A DNA stretch of 47,100 nucleotides, taken from positions 1 through 47,100 of the forward strand of contig NZ_NFJV01000029.1 of the NCBI RefSeq assembly GCF_002160055.1. Reading direction: 5' to 3'. This DNA is from Mediterranea sp. An20 (lineage in GTDB: Bacteria; Bacteroidota; Bacteroidia; Bacteroidales; Bacteroidaceae). Position numbers and translations under genes: made by a program. The notes beneath the pieces are model-generated. The model was given only the letters and a program-made list of their open reading frames with translations. It had not been told where the DNA came from and did not search any database. Positions 16,192 through 25,688 of this stretch are shown piece by piece. Numbering within the stretch: the first letter of the stretch is position 1; each line of letters begins with the position of its first letter.

Positions 16192-16564
16192 TTCGTCTCT
16201 GGTTAAAGAACGGTTCAACGGTTGCGGATTCGGCGGCCTGACGGGTCGCGTCGTCTATGGCGGGCTCGCAGTTCTGCAGGAGCCATGCGTCCAGCTCCTC
16301 CTTGGCGAAATAGACCATCTTGCCCCTCGGCTTGTAGTGGGGTATCTCCTTGTTTGCGGTGAGCTTGTACAGCATGCTTTCCGACACGCCGATGTACACG
16401 CACGCCTCCTGGAATGTGAACACTTTTTTTGTTGAGTAGAAAGAGTCCTCCAGCATTTCCAGCCTTTGCAGCAGGCTTTCGACCGGTTCCAGCTTCTTCA
16501 GTACCGATTCTACCGCGCTGAGCCTTTCGCTCAGCCGTTCCATGAATGTTGTTCTGTTCTGCAT
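16169..16564 (-). CDS. Excisionase-type HTH protein of the ICE
   Basis: A 131-aa protein with an N-terminal coiled-coil-like segment (repeated Leu/Val heptads, residues 10-40) and a MerR/AlpA-like HTH (FTFQEACVYIGVSESMLYKLTA..EIPHYKPRGKMVYF). This is the same plan as the mobilizable element's 8259 protein, so each element has its own. It is the first gene of the unit that includes the ATPase gene. A role as excision factor or regulator for the ICE integrase is likely. Confidence 0.82.
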   Translation of the reverse strand: MQNRTTFMERLSERLSAVESVLKKLEPVESLLQRLEMLEDSFYSTKKVFTFQEACVYIGVSESMLYKLTANKEIPHYKPRGKMVYFAKEELDAWLLQNCEPAIDDATRQAAESATVEPFFNQRRNGKRKKD

Positions 16565-16742
16565 TATGTGTATGATTTGATTTTACAATGAAAGGCAAGC
16601 CTCCGTCGGGCGTTGCGCTGACGGAGGACAAAGTTATGCGATGCGGACGGCAATGGCAGGGAACCGGCAGTGATACCGGCTCCATATCATTGCTACGGTC
16701 AGCCTTTTATCTTTCACATGTTTGCCGTTCTTTCAGTTGGTT

Positions 16743-17453
16743 TCATTCACGGAGCTGGCTGACGGCTTTTCTTATGGCCATAGTGGTGGATGTCATACAG
16801 CTTCTTGCGGCGGACAGGGCCGTCGAGAGGCTCGAGGCGGTCACGAAGCGTTTGCCGTCCTTGGAAACCAGGAATTTCCCTCTTTCGAGGACGGACTGCC
16901 AGTGCGCCTGTATGTACGACCCTTCGAGCAGCGCGTCAAACAGCACGGCCACATGCCGGATGTTGTTCACCCGGATACGGAAACCCTCCCTGCAGGCAAA
17001 GAGGGCCTCCATGTCCTCCATGCTCACCGCAGAAACACAAAACAGATGATAGGTATTTGCGCAAGCCACGATACCTGTCATCTGTTTCTCGGTAAAATTG
17101 CAGTCGAAAGAAATGGGCGGGGCGTCCGGGACAAGGCCGGTTCCGTCCCGGCCGGCGGGAGCCCCCGGGTCTGAAATGTCATACACCATTTTTAGCTCCA
17201 TGCAGTCCCCGAACGAAAAGGTGTCCGCCGCGAACGAAAGGCGGGTACGTTCGGCCAGGTCGGTAAGAAGGACCCTGGCGATGTGAAGGTTCATTGCGTG
17301 GCAGTTCCGGCAGACCGCGCTGTCGCAGTCTATGTACCGGTGGCTGTTGATGAAGTCATCCACAAAGCGGCCATACCGTTTGCCGCCTGCCACGACGTCA
17401 TGCAGATAGATTTCCCTCGCTTCAGCGAGCAGTGCGAAAAGTTCTTCCGCCAC
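16743..17453 (-). CDS. Unknown ICE protein
   Basis: A 236-aa protein I do not recognise. It has several cysteines and histidines near the N-terminus (CDSAVCRNCHAMNLH, residues 42-57) that could bind a metal, and a basic C-terminus that looks helical (VTASSLSTALSAARSCMTS). The frame stays open upstream of the ATG with a GTG one codon earlier, so the start is uncertain. It lies between the integrase and excisionase genes, where regulators of excision (for example RteC in CTnDOT) can be found, but similarity was not established. Confidence 0.6.
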   Translation of the reverse strand: MAEELFALLAEAREIYLHDVVAGGKRYGRFVDDFINSHRYIDCDSAVCRNCHAMNLHIARVLLTDLAERTRLSFAADTFSFGDCMELKMVYDISDPGAPAGRDGTGLVPDAPPISFDCNFTEKQMTGIVACANTYHLFCVSAVSMEDMEALFACREGFRIRVNNIRHVAVLFDALLEGSYIQAHWQSVLERGKFLVSKDGKRFVTASSLSTALSAARSCMTSTTMAIRKAVSQLRE

Positions 17454-17649
17454 ATCCTGTGCTGCCGCAAAATGACGGCAGTGCTGCCTCCCTCCAAAAA
17501 GAGAGAAGGCCTTTGTCTGGTCTGTTCATGTCGAATTACTTTTTAATTGGTTAAAAATATCGTTACATAGCATTGCTTCAAATTTACATATAAATGAAGC
17601 CACTTCCTGTAAATATGCCCGTAAATTTGACATGATGATGGTGCGGCCG

Positions 17650-18786
17650 TCAGTCGAACAGGCCGTTTACAAGATTGACAGCCTCGTCTTTCTTCTTGTT
17701 GATGATCTTGGCATACACCTGGGTCATCTTCACGTCGGCATGGCCGAGCAGCTTCGAGGTCGTGTAGAGGTCCGCGCCGAGGGTCAGCATCATCGTGGCG
17801 AAGGTGTGCCGGCTGGTGTGGAATGAGAAACGCTTGCTGATGCCTGCCGCCTTCGCCCACGGTTTCAGCAGTCGGTTGATTTCGTTGCCGCTCGGCAAGT
17901 CGAACACAGTGTCGTCCGGAGTCTTGTCCCCACGTTCCGGCATCCACTTCAGGGCTTCGGACGAAAGCGGCAGGTAAATCGGTTCCTTGGTCTTCTTCAT
18001 GGATACTGCCAGACGGTACTGCCCCTTGTCGATAAAGACATCCTTCCATTGCAGCCTCTTGACATCACTGATGCGCAGGCCGCAGAAGCAGGAGAACAGA
18101 TAGGCACACTTTATCTCCTCATATTTCATAGGCGTTGCGATGAGTGCCTTCACCTCCTCGATGGTCATGTAGGAGCGTTTGCTTTCCGGCAGCCGGATTT
18201 TGTCCGACTTGTCTATTTTGTCAAAGGGATTCGACCTCATGAGTTCCGCACGGACAGCCGCGTTCAAGGCGCTGTTCAGCACACGGTAATAGTTCTTGAG
18301 CGTGAAGTTCGACACGCGCTTGCCTCTCGGACGGTATTCCATCATCAGATAGTCGATATAGCCCTGGCAGAACGCCTTGTCTATCTGGTCAAGCGTAACC
18401 CTTTTCCCCGCATAGTCCTCGATGATGCGGATGGCCACCTTGATCTGGTTCTCGTCTTTCTTTCCCCTCTTTTCCTGATTCTCCTTGTAGGTTTGCATCC
18501 AGTCCAGCAGAAAGACTTTCTCCTTTTCGTTCTCGATGCCCGCCTCTCCGTTGGTCATCTCGATGATGCGTTTCGACTTGATGGCATTGGCCGCATTCAT
18601 GGTCGTCTTGTTCCGCTTGCGGGCATTTTCATCGGTCTCCGGGATGAGATACATCTTCAGATACTCATAGGTCCGCTTGCCGTTGCGGTATATGTCCAGA
18701 TACAGGCTCTTGCTACCGTCGCTCAGATCCTTCATTCGGAGACGCACAGGCTCCTTCACTTTTTTAGGTTGTCTTATTCGTGCCAT
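17650..18786 (-). CDS. int: Tyrosine integrase of the ICE
   Basis: A 378-aa site-specific recombinase with a complete catalytic set: Arg238 (CGLRISD), His323-x-x-Arg326 (HTSRHTFA), His349 (LLGHAD) and Tyr358 (TQVYAK). The N-terminus (MARIRQPKKVKEPVRLRMK) is a basic arm-binding region. The start at 18,786 is chosen because the frame upstream to 18,918 codes a long hydrophobic stretch unlike integrases and includes the promoter. It is the last ICE gene before chromosomal sequence and should integrate and excise the ICE. Confidence 0.92.
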   Translation of the reverse strand: MARIRQPKKVKEPVRLRMKDLSDGSKSLYLDIYRNGKRTYEYLKMYLIPETDENARKRNKTTMNAANAIKSKRIIEMTNGEAGIENEKEKVFLLDWMQTYKENQEKRGKKDENQIKVAIRIIEDYAGKRVTLDQIDKAFCQGYIDYLMMEYRPRGKRVSNFTLKNYYRVLNSALNAAVRAELMRSNPFDKIDKSDKIRLPESKRSYMTIEEVKALIATPMKYEEIKCAYLFSCFCGLRISDVKRLQWKDVFIDKGQYRLAVSMKKTKEPIYLPLSSEALKWMPERGDKTPDDTVFDLPSGNEINRLLKPWAKAAGISKRFSFHTSRHTFATMMLTLGADLYTTSKLLGHADVKMTQVYAKIINKKKDEAVNLVNGLFD

Positions 18787-18814
18787 AGAAAATCGCTCTT
18801 TGTTTCTTCTGCCA

Positions 18815-18822
18815 CAAAGGTA
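18815..18822 (-). promoter_or_regulatory. Promoter -7 box of the ICE integrase
   Basis: On the minus strand TACCTTTG fits TAnnTTTG, 29 bp before the ATG at 18,786. Its presence inside the longer open frame supports the shorter start. Confidence 0.6.
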
Positions 18823-18880
18823 CGAATAATAATCCAAAACGAGGAACAAACAAGAAACAAAAATGCACCAAAAAAGAACC

Positions 18881-18915
18881 AAACAACTGCAAACAATGAA
18901 AACAACTGCAAATAA
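18881..18915. repeat. Direct repeat pair at the ICE end
   Basis: AAACAACTGCAAACAA (18,881-18,896) and AAACAACTGCAAATAA (18,900-18,915) differ at one position and are spaced 19 bp. They probably serve as arm-type integrase sites. The stretch 18,787-19,267 otherwise holds the integrase promoter, the unlocated ICE boundary and the SusC promoter, without genes. Confidence 0.55.
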
Positions 18916-19117
18916 CAATACCCTTATAAATCCCTGTAATAAAGCCGTTTTCTTTGCACTTGTTTGGATGTTGTTTTCATTTCACACCTTTACATTATAA
19001 ATCTGGAAAGTTTTCTCAGACAGATAAAGATTTGTCAAATTAGAAACTGTTTTTGATAAAAGAAACAATTTTAAAATTTTTAATACTAAATTTATAGCAT
19101 GAAATTAAAATTTGACT

Positions 19118-19125
19118 TATCTTTG
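19118..19125 (+). promoter_or_regulatory. Promoter -7 box of the susC gene
   Basis: TATCTTTG matches TAnnTTTG, giving a leader of about 135 nt before the ATG at 19,268. No clear -33 box was found. Confidence 0.6.
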
Positions 19126-19267
19126 CAAAAACAGGCAGTTTTCCGCTTTCATGAAGCATACTTTTACCAAACAAAAGCCTACTCACGTTAATTAAAACAA
19201 GCGCAAGACTTCCTGCAGAGAATTTAAATTATTAACCAATTAACCAACTAATTTCATCATCAGAACT

Positions 19268-22200
19268 ATGAGAAATTATCGGAAACACGTTTCCCGGACC
19301 ACATTCGCCGCCTGCTGCCTGCTGGTATCCCTTTCAGGCAAAGCTTCCGGTCTGCCCGTCCCGGAAAAACCCGACGGCATTGCCGTAGAGGAATCGCAAA
19401 GCGTCCTGCAGACACCAGCCTTTTCCGTCAAAGGAGTAGTTATTGACTCCAATACCGGAGAACCGCTGATAGGATGTACTGTCAAGATTAAGGGCAGCAA
19501 CCAGGGTGCAATCACCGATGTCAACGGAGAATTCAACATCCGTGCCAAAAAAGGCGATATGCTGGAAATCAGCTATATCGGCTACACAACGAAAGAAATC
19601 GAAGTAGGGGATGTCAAGATTCTGTCCATCACCCTGCAGGAAGACGCAGCCCAACTGGACGAAGTGGTAGTCACGGCCTTTGCCACCGGCCAGAAAAAAG
19701 AGACTGTCACGGGAGCCATCCAGACGGTAAGACCCGACGACCTGAAGATTCCCTCTGCCAACCTGTCCAACAGCTTCGCCGGACGCCTTTCGGGCGTGAT
19801 AGCCTACCAGCGAAGCGGCGAACCGGGCAGCAACGGCTCCAACTTCTACATCCGAGGTATTTCGACCATGAGCGGCTTGACCAGCCCGCTGCTCATCATG
19901 GACGGCGTGGAAATCAGTTCGGCCGACCTGAACGCCATCGACCCGGAAATCATCGAGAGCTTCTCCATCTTGAAAGATGCCACGGCCACAGCCATGTATG
20001 GTACACGCGGTGCAAATGGTGTCATGATTATCAAGACCAAGTCGGGAGCTGATTTGGAAAAGCCGGCCATCGGGTTCCGTGTGGAATCCTACGTCAACCA
20101 GCCGACCAAGGTGCCGGAATTCGTAGATGCTGTCACCTACATGAAGATGTACAACGAGGCCGTAACCAACCAGGGAACTGGCTCCGTGCTCTTCACACAG
20201 GAACAGATGGACGGCGTGGCTCAAGGAAAAGACCCTTATATCTACCCGAATGTCAACTGGTATGATGAAATCTTCAAGAATGCCACGTTCAACCAGAAAG
20301 CCAACTTCAACATACGGGGCGGCACACAGAAGATTACCTATTTCATGAACCTCAGCATGAATCACGAGACCGGTATGCTGCAAGACAACAGCAGCAAGTA
20401 CTACTCGTACAGCAACAACATCGACCTGAAGAAGTATGCTTTCCAGAACAACATAGACTTCAACCTGAGCAAATCGTCCAAGATTGCCCTGCACCTGAAT
20501 GTACAGCTGAACGACTATACCGGACCGTATAACAGCGTAGACAACATCTTTACACAAATCATGAACAATAACCCGGTGGACTACCCCATTTCCTTCCCCA
20601 ACACAGGAGACGGCGACTGGATACACTGGGGCAGCTATCAGGGTGGCAACGAGCAGGGGGCAGCCAACCCCATGGCATACGCCACACAAGGCTATACCGA
20701 CTATACAGAAAGCACTGTCATCGCCAACATCGACTTTGACCAGAAGCTGGACTTCATTACGCCGGGGCTTTCGTTCAAGGCACTCTTCTCGTTCAAGAAC
20801 TGGAGCTATACGTCAACCAGCCGTTACCAAGACTATAACAAGTATTACTTAGCCGGGTACACACAAAATGACGATGGGAGCTACGAATACGATGTCCAAC
20901 CCATGGGCGAACCGTCCCGCCACAGCATGACGACATCGAACGGCACTACCGGCGACCGTAAATTCTACTTCCAGACCTACTTCAACTACGACCGTACCTT
21001 TGGCGATCACAACGTGTCGGGACTGCTTCTCTGGAACATCGAGCAATATAACAGCAATGCACCCAGCAGCCTCATCACCTCGCTTCCACAGCGCAAAATG
21101 GGATTCGCCGCCCGACTGGCCTACAACTACAAGCAGCGCTACATGCTGGAAGCCAATGCCGGTTACAACGGTTCGGAAAACTTTGCCGCCGGACACCGCT
21201 GGGGCTTCTTCCCGTCTATCTCTGCCGGATGGAACATCTCCGAAGAGAACTTCTGGCAACCGCTGAAGAATGTAGTAAGCCACCTCAAACTGCGCGCATC
21301 CTACGGTCTGGTAGGTAATGACCAGCTTTATGAAAGCGGCTCATTGGTGCGCTACATCTATCTGGCGCAAGTTGATCTCGACGGTTCCTCTGCCTACCAG
21401 ACCGGATACGGGAACAACACAGTCAGTTACTCCGGTCCTACCTATACCCGTTTCCAGAACGACAACATCACTTGGGAAGTGGGACATAAGCTCAACGTAG
21501 GTGTCGATATGCAGCTGTTCAACTCGCTGAACCTCACCGTAGAGGCTTTCCAGGAAATACGCAGCGACATCTTCCAGGAACGCAACTCCATCCCGAACTA
21601 CTTCGGCACAGGAAGCACGTCCATTTACGGCAACCTGGCAAAGGTCAAAAACTGGGGAGCTGAGATTTCCGTGGATTATGGCAAGCAGTTCAGCAAGGAC
21701 TTCTACATGCAGTTTAAGGGCACATTCACTTTCGCCCGAAACAAAGTGTTGGAGTACGACGAAGGGGCAGGCGTACGTCCCGCGCTCAGCCAAGTGGGGA
21801 AAAGCCTGAACTCCATCTGGGGATATGTGGCCGACGGGCTGTACATCGACGAGGCCGACATAGCCAACAGTCCCACTTCGACCTTGGGTAACATCGCAAT
21901 TGCTCCGGGAGACATCAAATATGTAGACCAACCGGATGCTGACGGCAACTATGACGGACAGATAACAAGCGACGACCGGGTTGTCATCGGAAACCCGACC
22001 GTACCGGAAATTGTCTATGGTTTCGGGCCGAGCTTTGTGTATAAGAACTGGGATTTCTCCTTCTTCTTCCAAGGACAAGCCAAAGTTTCACTGATGATGA
22101 GCGACTTCGAACCTTTCGGCGAATCGTACAACCGAAACGTATTGTCGTGGATTGCCGATGACTATTGGAGCGAAAACAACCAGAACCCCAATGCCGCCCA

Positions 22201-22453
22201 CCCGCGCCTTACCCAATATGTCAACGACCACAATACCGTCAACAGCACCTACTGGCTGCGTAACGCCGCTTTCCTGAAGCTGAAGAACATCGAACTGGGC
22301 TATACTTACAAGAAAGCACGTTTCTATATCAGCGGTGCCAACCTGCTGACTTTCTCGCCGTTCAAATTGTGGGACCCGGAAATGGGAGGTGGCAAAGGCC
22401 TGACCTATCCTACTCAGCGCACATACAACATCGGCGTACAAGTCTCATTCTAA
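19268..22453 (+). CDS. SusC-family TonB-dependent outer-membrane transporter
   Basis: A 1061-aa protein with a signal peptide. A CarboxypepD_reg-like beta-sandwich (VKGVVIDSNTGEPLIGCTVKIKG, from about residue 55) is followed by a TonB-dependent plug (QLDEVVVTAFATG...SNFYIRGISTMSG...LLIMDGVEIS...ATAMYGTRGANGVMIIKTK) and a long beta-barrel ending in a C-terminal aromatic residue (GVQVSF). It imports a ligand delivered by the SusD-like partner encoded 22 bp downstream. It is full length. The linked F5/8 and M60 genes suggest glycoprotein-derived glycans or glycopeptides as ligand. It lies right next to the ICE insertion. Confidence 0.95.
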   Translation: MRNYRKHVSRTTFAACCLLVSLSGKASGLPVPEKPDGIAVEESQSVLQTPAFSVKGVVIDSNTGEPLIGCTVKIKGSNQGAITDVNGEFNIRAKKGDMLEISYIGYTTKEIEVGDVKILSITLQEDAAQLDEVVVTAFATGQKKETVTGAIQTVRPDDLKIPSANLSNSFAGRLSGVIAYQRSGEPGSNGSNFYIRGISTMSGLTSPLLIMDGVEISSADLNAIDPEIIESFSILKDATATAMYGTRGANGVMIIKTKSGADLEKPAIGFRVESYVNQPTKVPEFVDAVTYMKMYNEAVTNQGTGSVLFTQEQMDGVAQGKDPYIYPNVNWYDEIFKNATFNQKANFNIRGGTQKITYFMNLSMNHETGMLQDNSSKYYSYSNNIDLKKYAFQNNIDFNLSKSSKIALHLNVQLNDYTGPYNSVDNIFTQIMNNNPVDYPISFPNTGDGDWIHWGSYQGGNEQGAANPMAYATQGYTDYTESTVIANIDFDQKLDFITPGLSFKALFSFKNWSYTSTSRYQDYNKYYLAGYTQNDDGSYEYDVQPMGEPSRHSMTTSNGTTGDRKFYFQTYFNYDRTFGDHNVSGLLLWNIEQYNSNAPSSLITSLPQRKMGFAARLAYNYKQRYMLEANAGYNGSENFAAGHRWGFFPSISAGWNISEENFWQPLKNVVSHLKLRASYGLVGNDQLYESGSLVRYIYLAQVDLDGSSAYQTGYGNNTVSYSGPTYTRFQNDNITWEVGHKLNVGVDMQLFNSLNLTVEAFQEIRSDIFQERNSIPNYFGTGSTSIYGNLAKVKNWGAEISVDYGKQFSKDFYMQFKGTFTFARNKVLEYDEGAGVRPALSQVGKSLNSIWGYVADGLYIDEADIANSPTSTLGNIAIAPGDIKYVDQPDADGNYDGQITSDDRVVIGNPTVPEIVYGFGPSFVYKNWDFSFFFQGQAKVSLMMSDFEPFGESYNRNVLSWIADDYWSENNQNPNAAHPRLTQYVNDHNTVNSTYWLRNAAFLKLKNIELGYTYKKARFYISGANLLTFSPFKLWDPEMGGGKGLTYPTQRTYNIGVQVSF

Positions 22454-22475
22454 CTTAATAAAAGCACAGAATATT

Positions 22476-24437
22476 ATGAAACAGAAAATCAACCATATAT
22501 ATCTTTTATTGCTGCTCTCTGTCATGGGATTCACAGCAATCGGGGTATCATCCTGCAGCTTTCTGGACGTAGTGCCCGATGAAATCGACACGGAAGAGGA
22601 TGCTTTCTCGGACTATACAGCCGTACGGAACTATCTGTATTCCTGCTATTCCTACCTCCCCGAGTCAAGAAGCGGTTCCTCATCGCTCGACCTGATGACC
22701 GGCGATGAGGTGGTGACGGCCTTCGAGCATGAAACTTTTGCCTCTTTCCCCAAAGGCAATTACTCCAGCTCCAATACGGTCATTTCCTATTGGAACACAT
22801 TCTTCAACGGATTGCGTCAGTGCTACCTGTTCATGGAGAATGTAGACGGAGTGGTAGATGAAGAGTTCACAGAAGACGTGAAAGCTGACTACAAAGCCCA
22901 GGTGAAATTCCTGATAGCCTATTACCACTATATGCTCATACGCTGCTACGGTCCCGTCATCATCATCGACGGCGTGCAGGATGTCGAGACGCCTGCCGAG
23001 GATTATAAAGCACGCACGCCGCTGGACGACTGTGTGGACTTTGTCTGCAACCTGCTGGACGAAGCTGCAGCCGGCCTGCCTGCCGTACGTTCCGATTCCC
23101 AAGAGTTCGGGCTTGCCACCAGCCTGACGGCCAAGGCAGTCAAAGCCAAGATGCTGCTGTATGCCGCATCGCCCCTGTTCAACTACGGCGGGGGAAATCC
23201 CAGCCAGGAAATGCAGCAGTATTATGCCGCCCTGCAAAACAATGACGGCACGCCCCTGATGCCGACTGCCTACGATGCCAACAAATGGGAAGAATGCAAA
23301 ACGGCCATGAAAGACGCCATTGACTCCGCCGAAGCGGCAGGCTTCAGCCTGTATGCGGTCGACGACCATACCGAAGACAGCAATACCTCTCCGGAAGACC
23401 CCTACCAGCACCGGCTGCGGTGGAACCTTATGGACTATCAAAGCGGAGGTGGCGGTGGCGGAAACTGCGAAGTGATTCTGCCCGATTCGCGCAGCGAAGG
23501 CTATTACGGCATACAAAACAAATCCATGCCCTACTGTTCGGGCTGCGCCTGGAACGGCATTGCTCCCACCTGGACCATGCTGAACCGCTTCTATACCAAG
23601 AACGGACTGCCCTGGGATGAGGACCCTGAGACCAAAGACCTCGACCCGCTGGAGATAGTCACCGTAGACAGCGAACACGAGAACGAAGCGGCTGTGGGAG
23701 AACAGACCATCCTCTTCAACTTAGACCGTGAGCCGCGCTTCTACGCCTGGGTAGCCTTCCAGGGAGGATATTACGAAGTGACAAGCGCTTCGTCATTAGG
23801 AGCCTATGCCGACGATGAAACCTACGACAGCGAAAAGCGCCGCCTGATATGCGACTTCGTGTTGGGTGGAAATACTTCCAGAGGCACCACCTCGTCGACG
23901 CGCACCAACAACTATTCGCCTACGGGATACCTGAACAAAAAAGGCGTGAGTCCCGACATGTCCATGACCACCAGCCTGCAAACACCGTTCTTCTATCCGT
24001 GGTCGGTCATCAGACTGGCCGACCTCTACTTAGGCTATGCAGAAGCCTGCGTGGAAACCAACGACCTGACCACCGCCAAGACGTATCTGAACATGGTCAG
24101 AGAACGTGCCGGAATTCCCGATGTAGACACTTCGTGGAGCGGCGTGGCCACACTCACCCAGGACAAGCTGCGTGAAATCGTCCGGCAGGAACGCATGATA
24201 GAACTGTATCTGGAGAACCAGAACTTCTGGGACATGCGCCGTTGGCTGCTGGCAGAAGACTACTTCAATGTCAAGGCACAAGGCATGAACATCAATGCCT
24301 CGACTTTGCAGGAGTTTGCCACACTGACAGAGGTGGATTTTGAACGCAAATTTACAAGCCCGACAAACTACCTGCTGCCTATCCCCAACAGCGATTTGAA
24401 CACCAACGAAAACTTAGTGAACAATCCAGGGTATTAA
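22476..24437 (+). CDS. SusD-family surface nutrient-binding lipoprotein
   Basis: A 653-aa lipoprotein with lipobox VSSC (Cys near residue 27) followed by SFLDVVPDEIDTEEDAF, a typical SusD start. The TPR-containing RagB/SusD region (ADLYLGYAEACVETNDLTTAKTYLNMVRERAGIP) and the C-terminal SusD domain (QERMIELYLENQNFWDMRRW) are both present. It captures the ligand at the cell surface for the SusC transporter, with which it is co-transcribed (22-bp gap). A Gly-rich loop (SGGGGGGN, near residue 325) is unusual. The sequence supports a SusCD complex but not the identity of the glycan. Confidence 0.95.
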   Translation: MKQKINHIYLLLLLSVMGFTAIGVSSCSFLDVVPDEIDTEEDAFSDYTAVRNYLYSCYSYLPESRSGSSSLDLMTGDEVVTAFEHETFASFPKGNYSSSNTVISYWNTFFNGLRQCYLFMENVDGVVDEEFTEDVKADYKAQVKFLIAYYHYMLIRCYGPVIIIDGVQDVETPAEDYKARTPLDDCVDFVCNLLDEAAAGLPAVRSDSQEFGLATSLTAKAVKAKMLLYAASPLFNYGGGNPSQEMQQYYAALQNNDGTPLMPTAYDANKWEECKTAMKDAIDSAEAAGFSLYAVDDHTEDSNTSPEDPYQHRLRWNLMDYQSGGGGGGNCEVILPDSRSEGYYGIQNKSMPYCSGCAWNGIAPTWTMLNRFYTKNGLPWDEDPETKDLDPLEIVTVDSEHENEAAVGEQTILFNLDREPRFYAWVAFQGGYYEVTSASSLGAYADDETYDSEKRRLICDFVLGGNTSRGTTSSTRTNNYSPTGYLNKKGVSPDMSMTTSLQTPFFYPWSVIRLADLYLGYAEACVETNDLTTAKTYLNMVRERAGIPDVDTSWSGVATLTQDKLREIVRQERMIELYLENQNFWDMRRWLLAEDYFNVKAQGMNINASTLQEFATLTEVDFERKFTSPTNYLLPIPNSDLNTNENLVNNPGY

Positions 24438-24514
24438 AATGGCTTAAACATTTGGCAGCACAGGGCAGGGATGCCGGACCGAGCGGACGAGCAGCCCGGT
24501 TGACCCCGGGCTGG

Positions 24515-24620
24515 CTTCTAAGCGCCCGGAAGCAAAATTCCAGGCGATACGAAGCGGCTTTCCAAGGTATCAGAAGCAGGCTTCTTATATATAGGAAGCA
24601 ACAAACTGTCATTCAACCAG
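24515..24620 (+). repeat. Dispersed intergenic repeat, copy A
   Basis: This shares the core CCAGGCGATA...TTCCA...GTATCAGAAGCAG...TTATATATAGGAAG with copies at 31,880, 36,892 and 46,331. It lies in the gap 24,438-24,693 after the susD-like gene, which otherwise holds no gene. The hairpin AGCCCGG/CCGGGCT sits just before it. Confidence 0.65.
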
Positions 24621-24693
24621 TTGCGTATCCGTCCATCCGGTATCCCGCACAACCTGCCCCATTTATCAGTATCAACATTTAAACTAAATCATC

Positions 24694-25578
24694 ATGACAA
24701 TGAAATACATCAGCTGTTGGTTATTGACCATAGCGTCCGTAATCTTCCTCGGCGCCTGCTCTGAAGAGAGCACGCCGCCCACCTCACTGGACGAGTCGTC
24801 CATCACCACCCAATCGGGTCCCGGTTCTGTCACCATTTACTGGGACATCCCCGACGAAGCCAACTATTATTACGTGCGTGTCAACTATTCCACACCCGAC
24901 GACGGCGACTGCATGAAGGCAGCCAGCATCTACAGCGACTCGCTGCTGATAGACAACCTGCTGGCACGCTACGGGAGTATAGATTTTGCCGTATGCACCG
25001 TGTCGCGCGACGGAACAGAAGGAAACACCTATCACATTTCGGCCCAGGCAGACCCGGCTGAATCGACCATCGAAATCATCAGCGAAACTGAGCTCACGCT
25101 CTCGGCCGACGGGCTGTATACCGACAACCAGGAATCTACCGAAGGCCCTATCGCCAACCTGATAGACGGCGACGAATCGACCTACTTCCACATGAACTGG
25201 TCGAACCCGAGCGCCTTCCCGCACTACATCGTGGTAGATGTGCAGAAAGAGATTTCCTCGTTCAGGTTTGCCTATACCACCCGCAACAACAGCAACAACG
25301 ACAATCCCAAGACGATGAACATCTACGGCAGCAGCAGCTTTGACGAGACCTACGACCCGGAAGCCAACGGAGCCACGCTGATTGCCGAACTGGACGACAG
25401 CGTACTGCCCAGCGGCGTCACGTCGTACACCTCCGACAACTTCATCACCGAAGGAAGCTACCGCTACATCTGGTTTGAGGTGACCTCCAGCTATTCCGGT
25501 TCCAACTGGATTGCCCTGGCCGAATTGTCCATCACTGAACTGGAAACCGAAATATACGACCCGGAAGCGGAAGAATAA
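24694..25578 (+). CDS. F5/8-type C domain surface lipoprotein
   Basis: A 294-aa lipoprotein with lipobox LGAC (Cys near residue 22). Residues about 40-120 look like a fibronectin-III-like sandwich (SVTIYWDIPDEANYYYVRVNY). The C-terminal half is a discoidin/F5-8 type C-like domain (NLIDGDESTYFHMNW...HYIVVDVQKEISSFRFAYTTRN). Such proteins usually bind carbohydrate at the cell surface. It follows the SusCD pair and precedes the M60 gene, so it is probably an accessory glycan-binding protein of the same locus. A hairpin follows it at 25,621-25,673. Confidence 0.85.
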   Translation: MTMKYISCWLLTIASVIFLGACSEESTPPTSLDESSITTQSGPGSVTIYWDIPDEANYYYVRVNYSTPDDGDCMKAASIYSDSLLIDNLLARYGSIDFAVCTVSRDGTEGNTYHISAQADPAESTIEIISETELTLSADGLYTDNQESTEGPIANLIDGDESTYFHMNWSNPSAFPHYIVVDVQKEISSFRFAYTTRNNSNNDNPKTMNIYGSSSFDETYDPEANGATLIAELDDSVLPSGVTSYTSDNFITEGSYRYIWFEVTSSYSGSNWIALAELSITELETEIYDPEAEE

Positions 25579-25612
25579 TCTACGCAATCTTTCCACTTTA
25601 CATTTAAAGTTC

Positions 25613-25620
25613 TACATTTG
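25613..25620 (+). promoter_or_regulatory. Possible promoter -7 box for the M60 gene
   Basis: TACATTTG fits TAnnTTTG and lies just before the hairpin at 25,621. If used, the transcript would start inside or just before that hairpin, 60-70 nt before the ATG at 25,689. No good -33 box was seen. Confidence 0.4.
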
Positions 25621-25678
25621 CAGGCGGATGTATGGAAAGGAACTCCAACGCACATCCGCCTGTTATTTTTTAACCAAC
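25621..25678 (+). terminator. Hairpin terminator or attenuator before the M60 gene
   Basis: CAGGCGGATGT pairs with ACATCCGCCTG around a 30-nt loop, followed by a T-rich run (TTATTTTTT). It ends the F5/8 gene's transcript, or acts as an attenuator because the M60 ATG follows within 20 bp. Confidence 0.65.
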
Positions 25679-25688
25679 AAAATTCACC

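Larger units (their letters stand above)
1..18930. mobile_element. Integrative conjugative element, one end (left side outside window)
   Basis: From about 18,930 leftward, minus-strand genes form an ICE module: tyrosine integrase, excisionase-like HTH protein, RepA-like ATPase, Toprim primase, then the transfer genes traD-position, traE-like twice, traF and traG. This order is typical of Bacteroidales ICEs related to CTnDOT. The window starts inside traG, so most of the element is missing. The right limit is an estimate: the integrase starts at 18,786, paired repeats resembling recombinase arm sites follow at 18,881-18,915, and the SusC promoter lies at 19,118. The exact att site cannot be fixed without the other end. 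The ICE is itself interrupted by a smaller element at 738-10,887. Confidence 0.85.

Noticed and set aside
18813..18822. ICE attachment core at ACAAAGGTAC
   Set aside because: It resembles the CTnDOT core (GTAnnTTTGC, 9 of 10 on the minus strand) but lies 29 bp from the integrase start and is better explained as its promoter.
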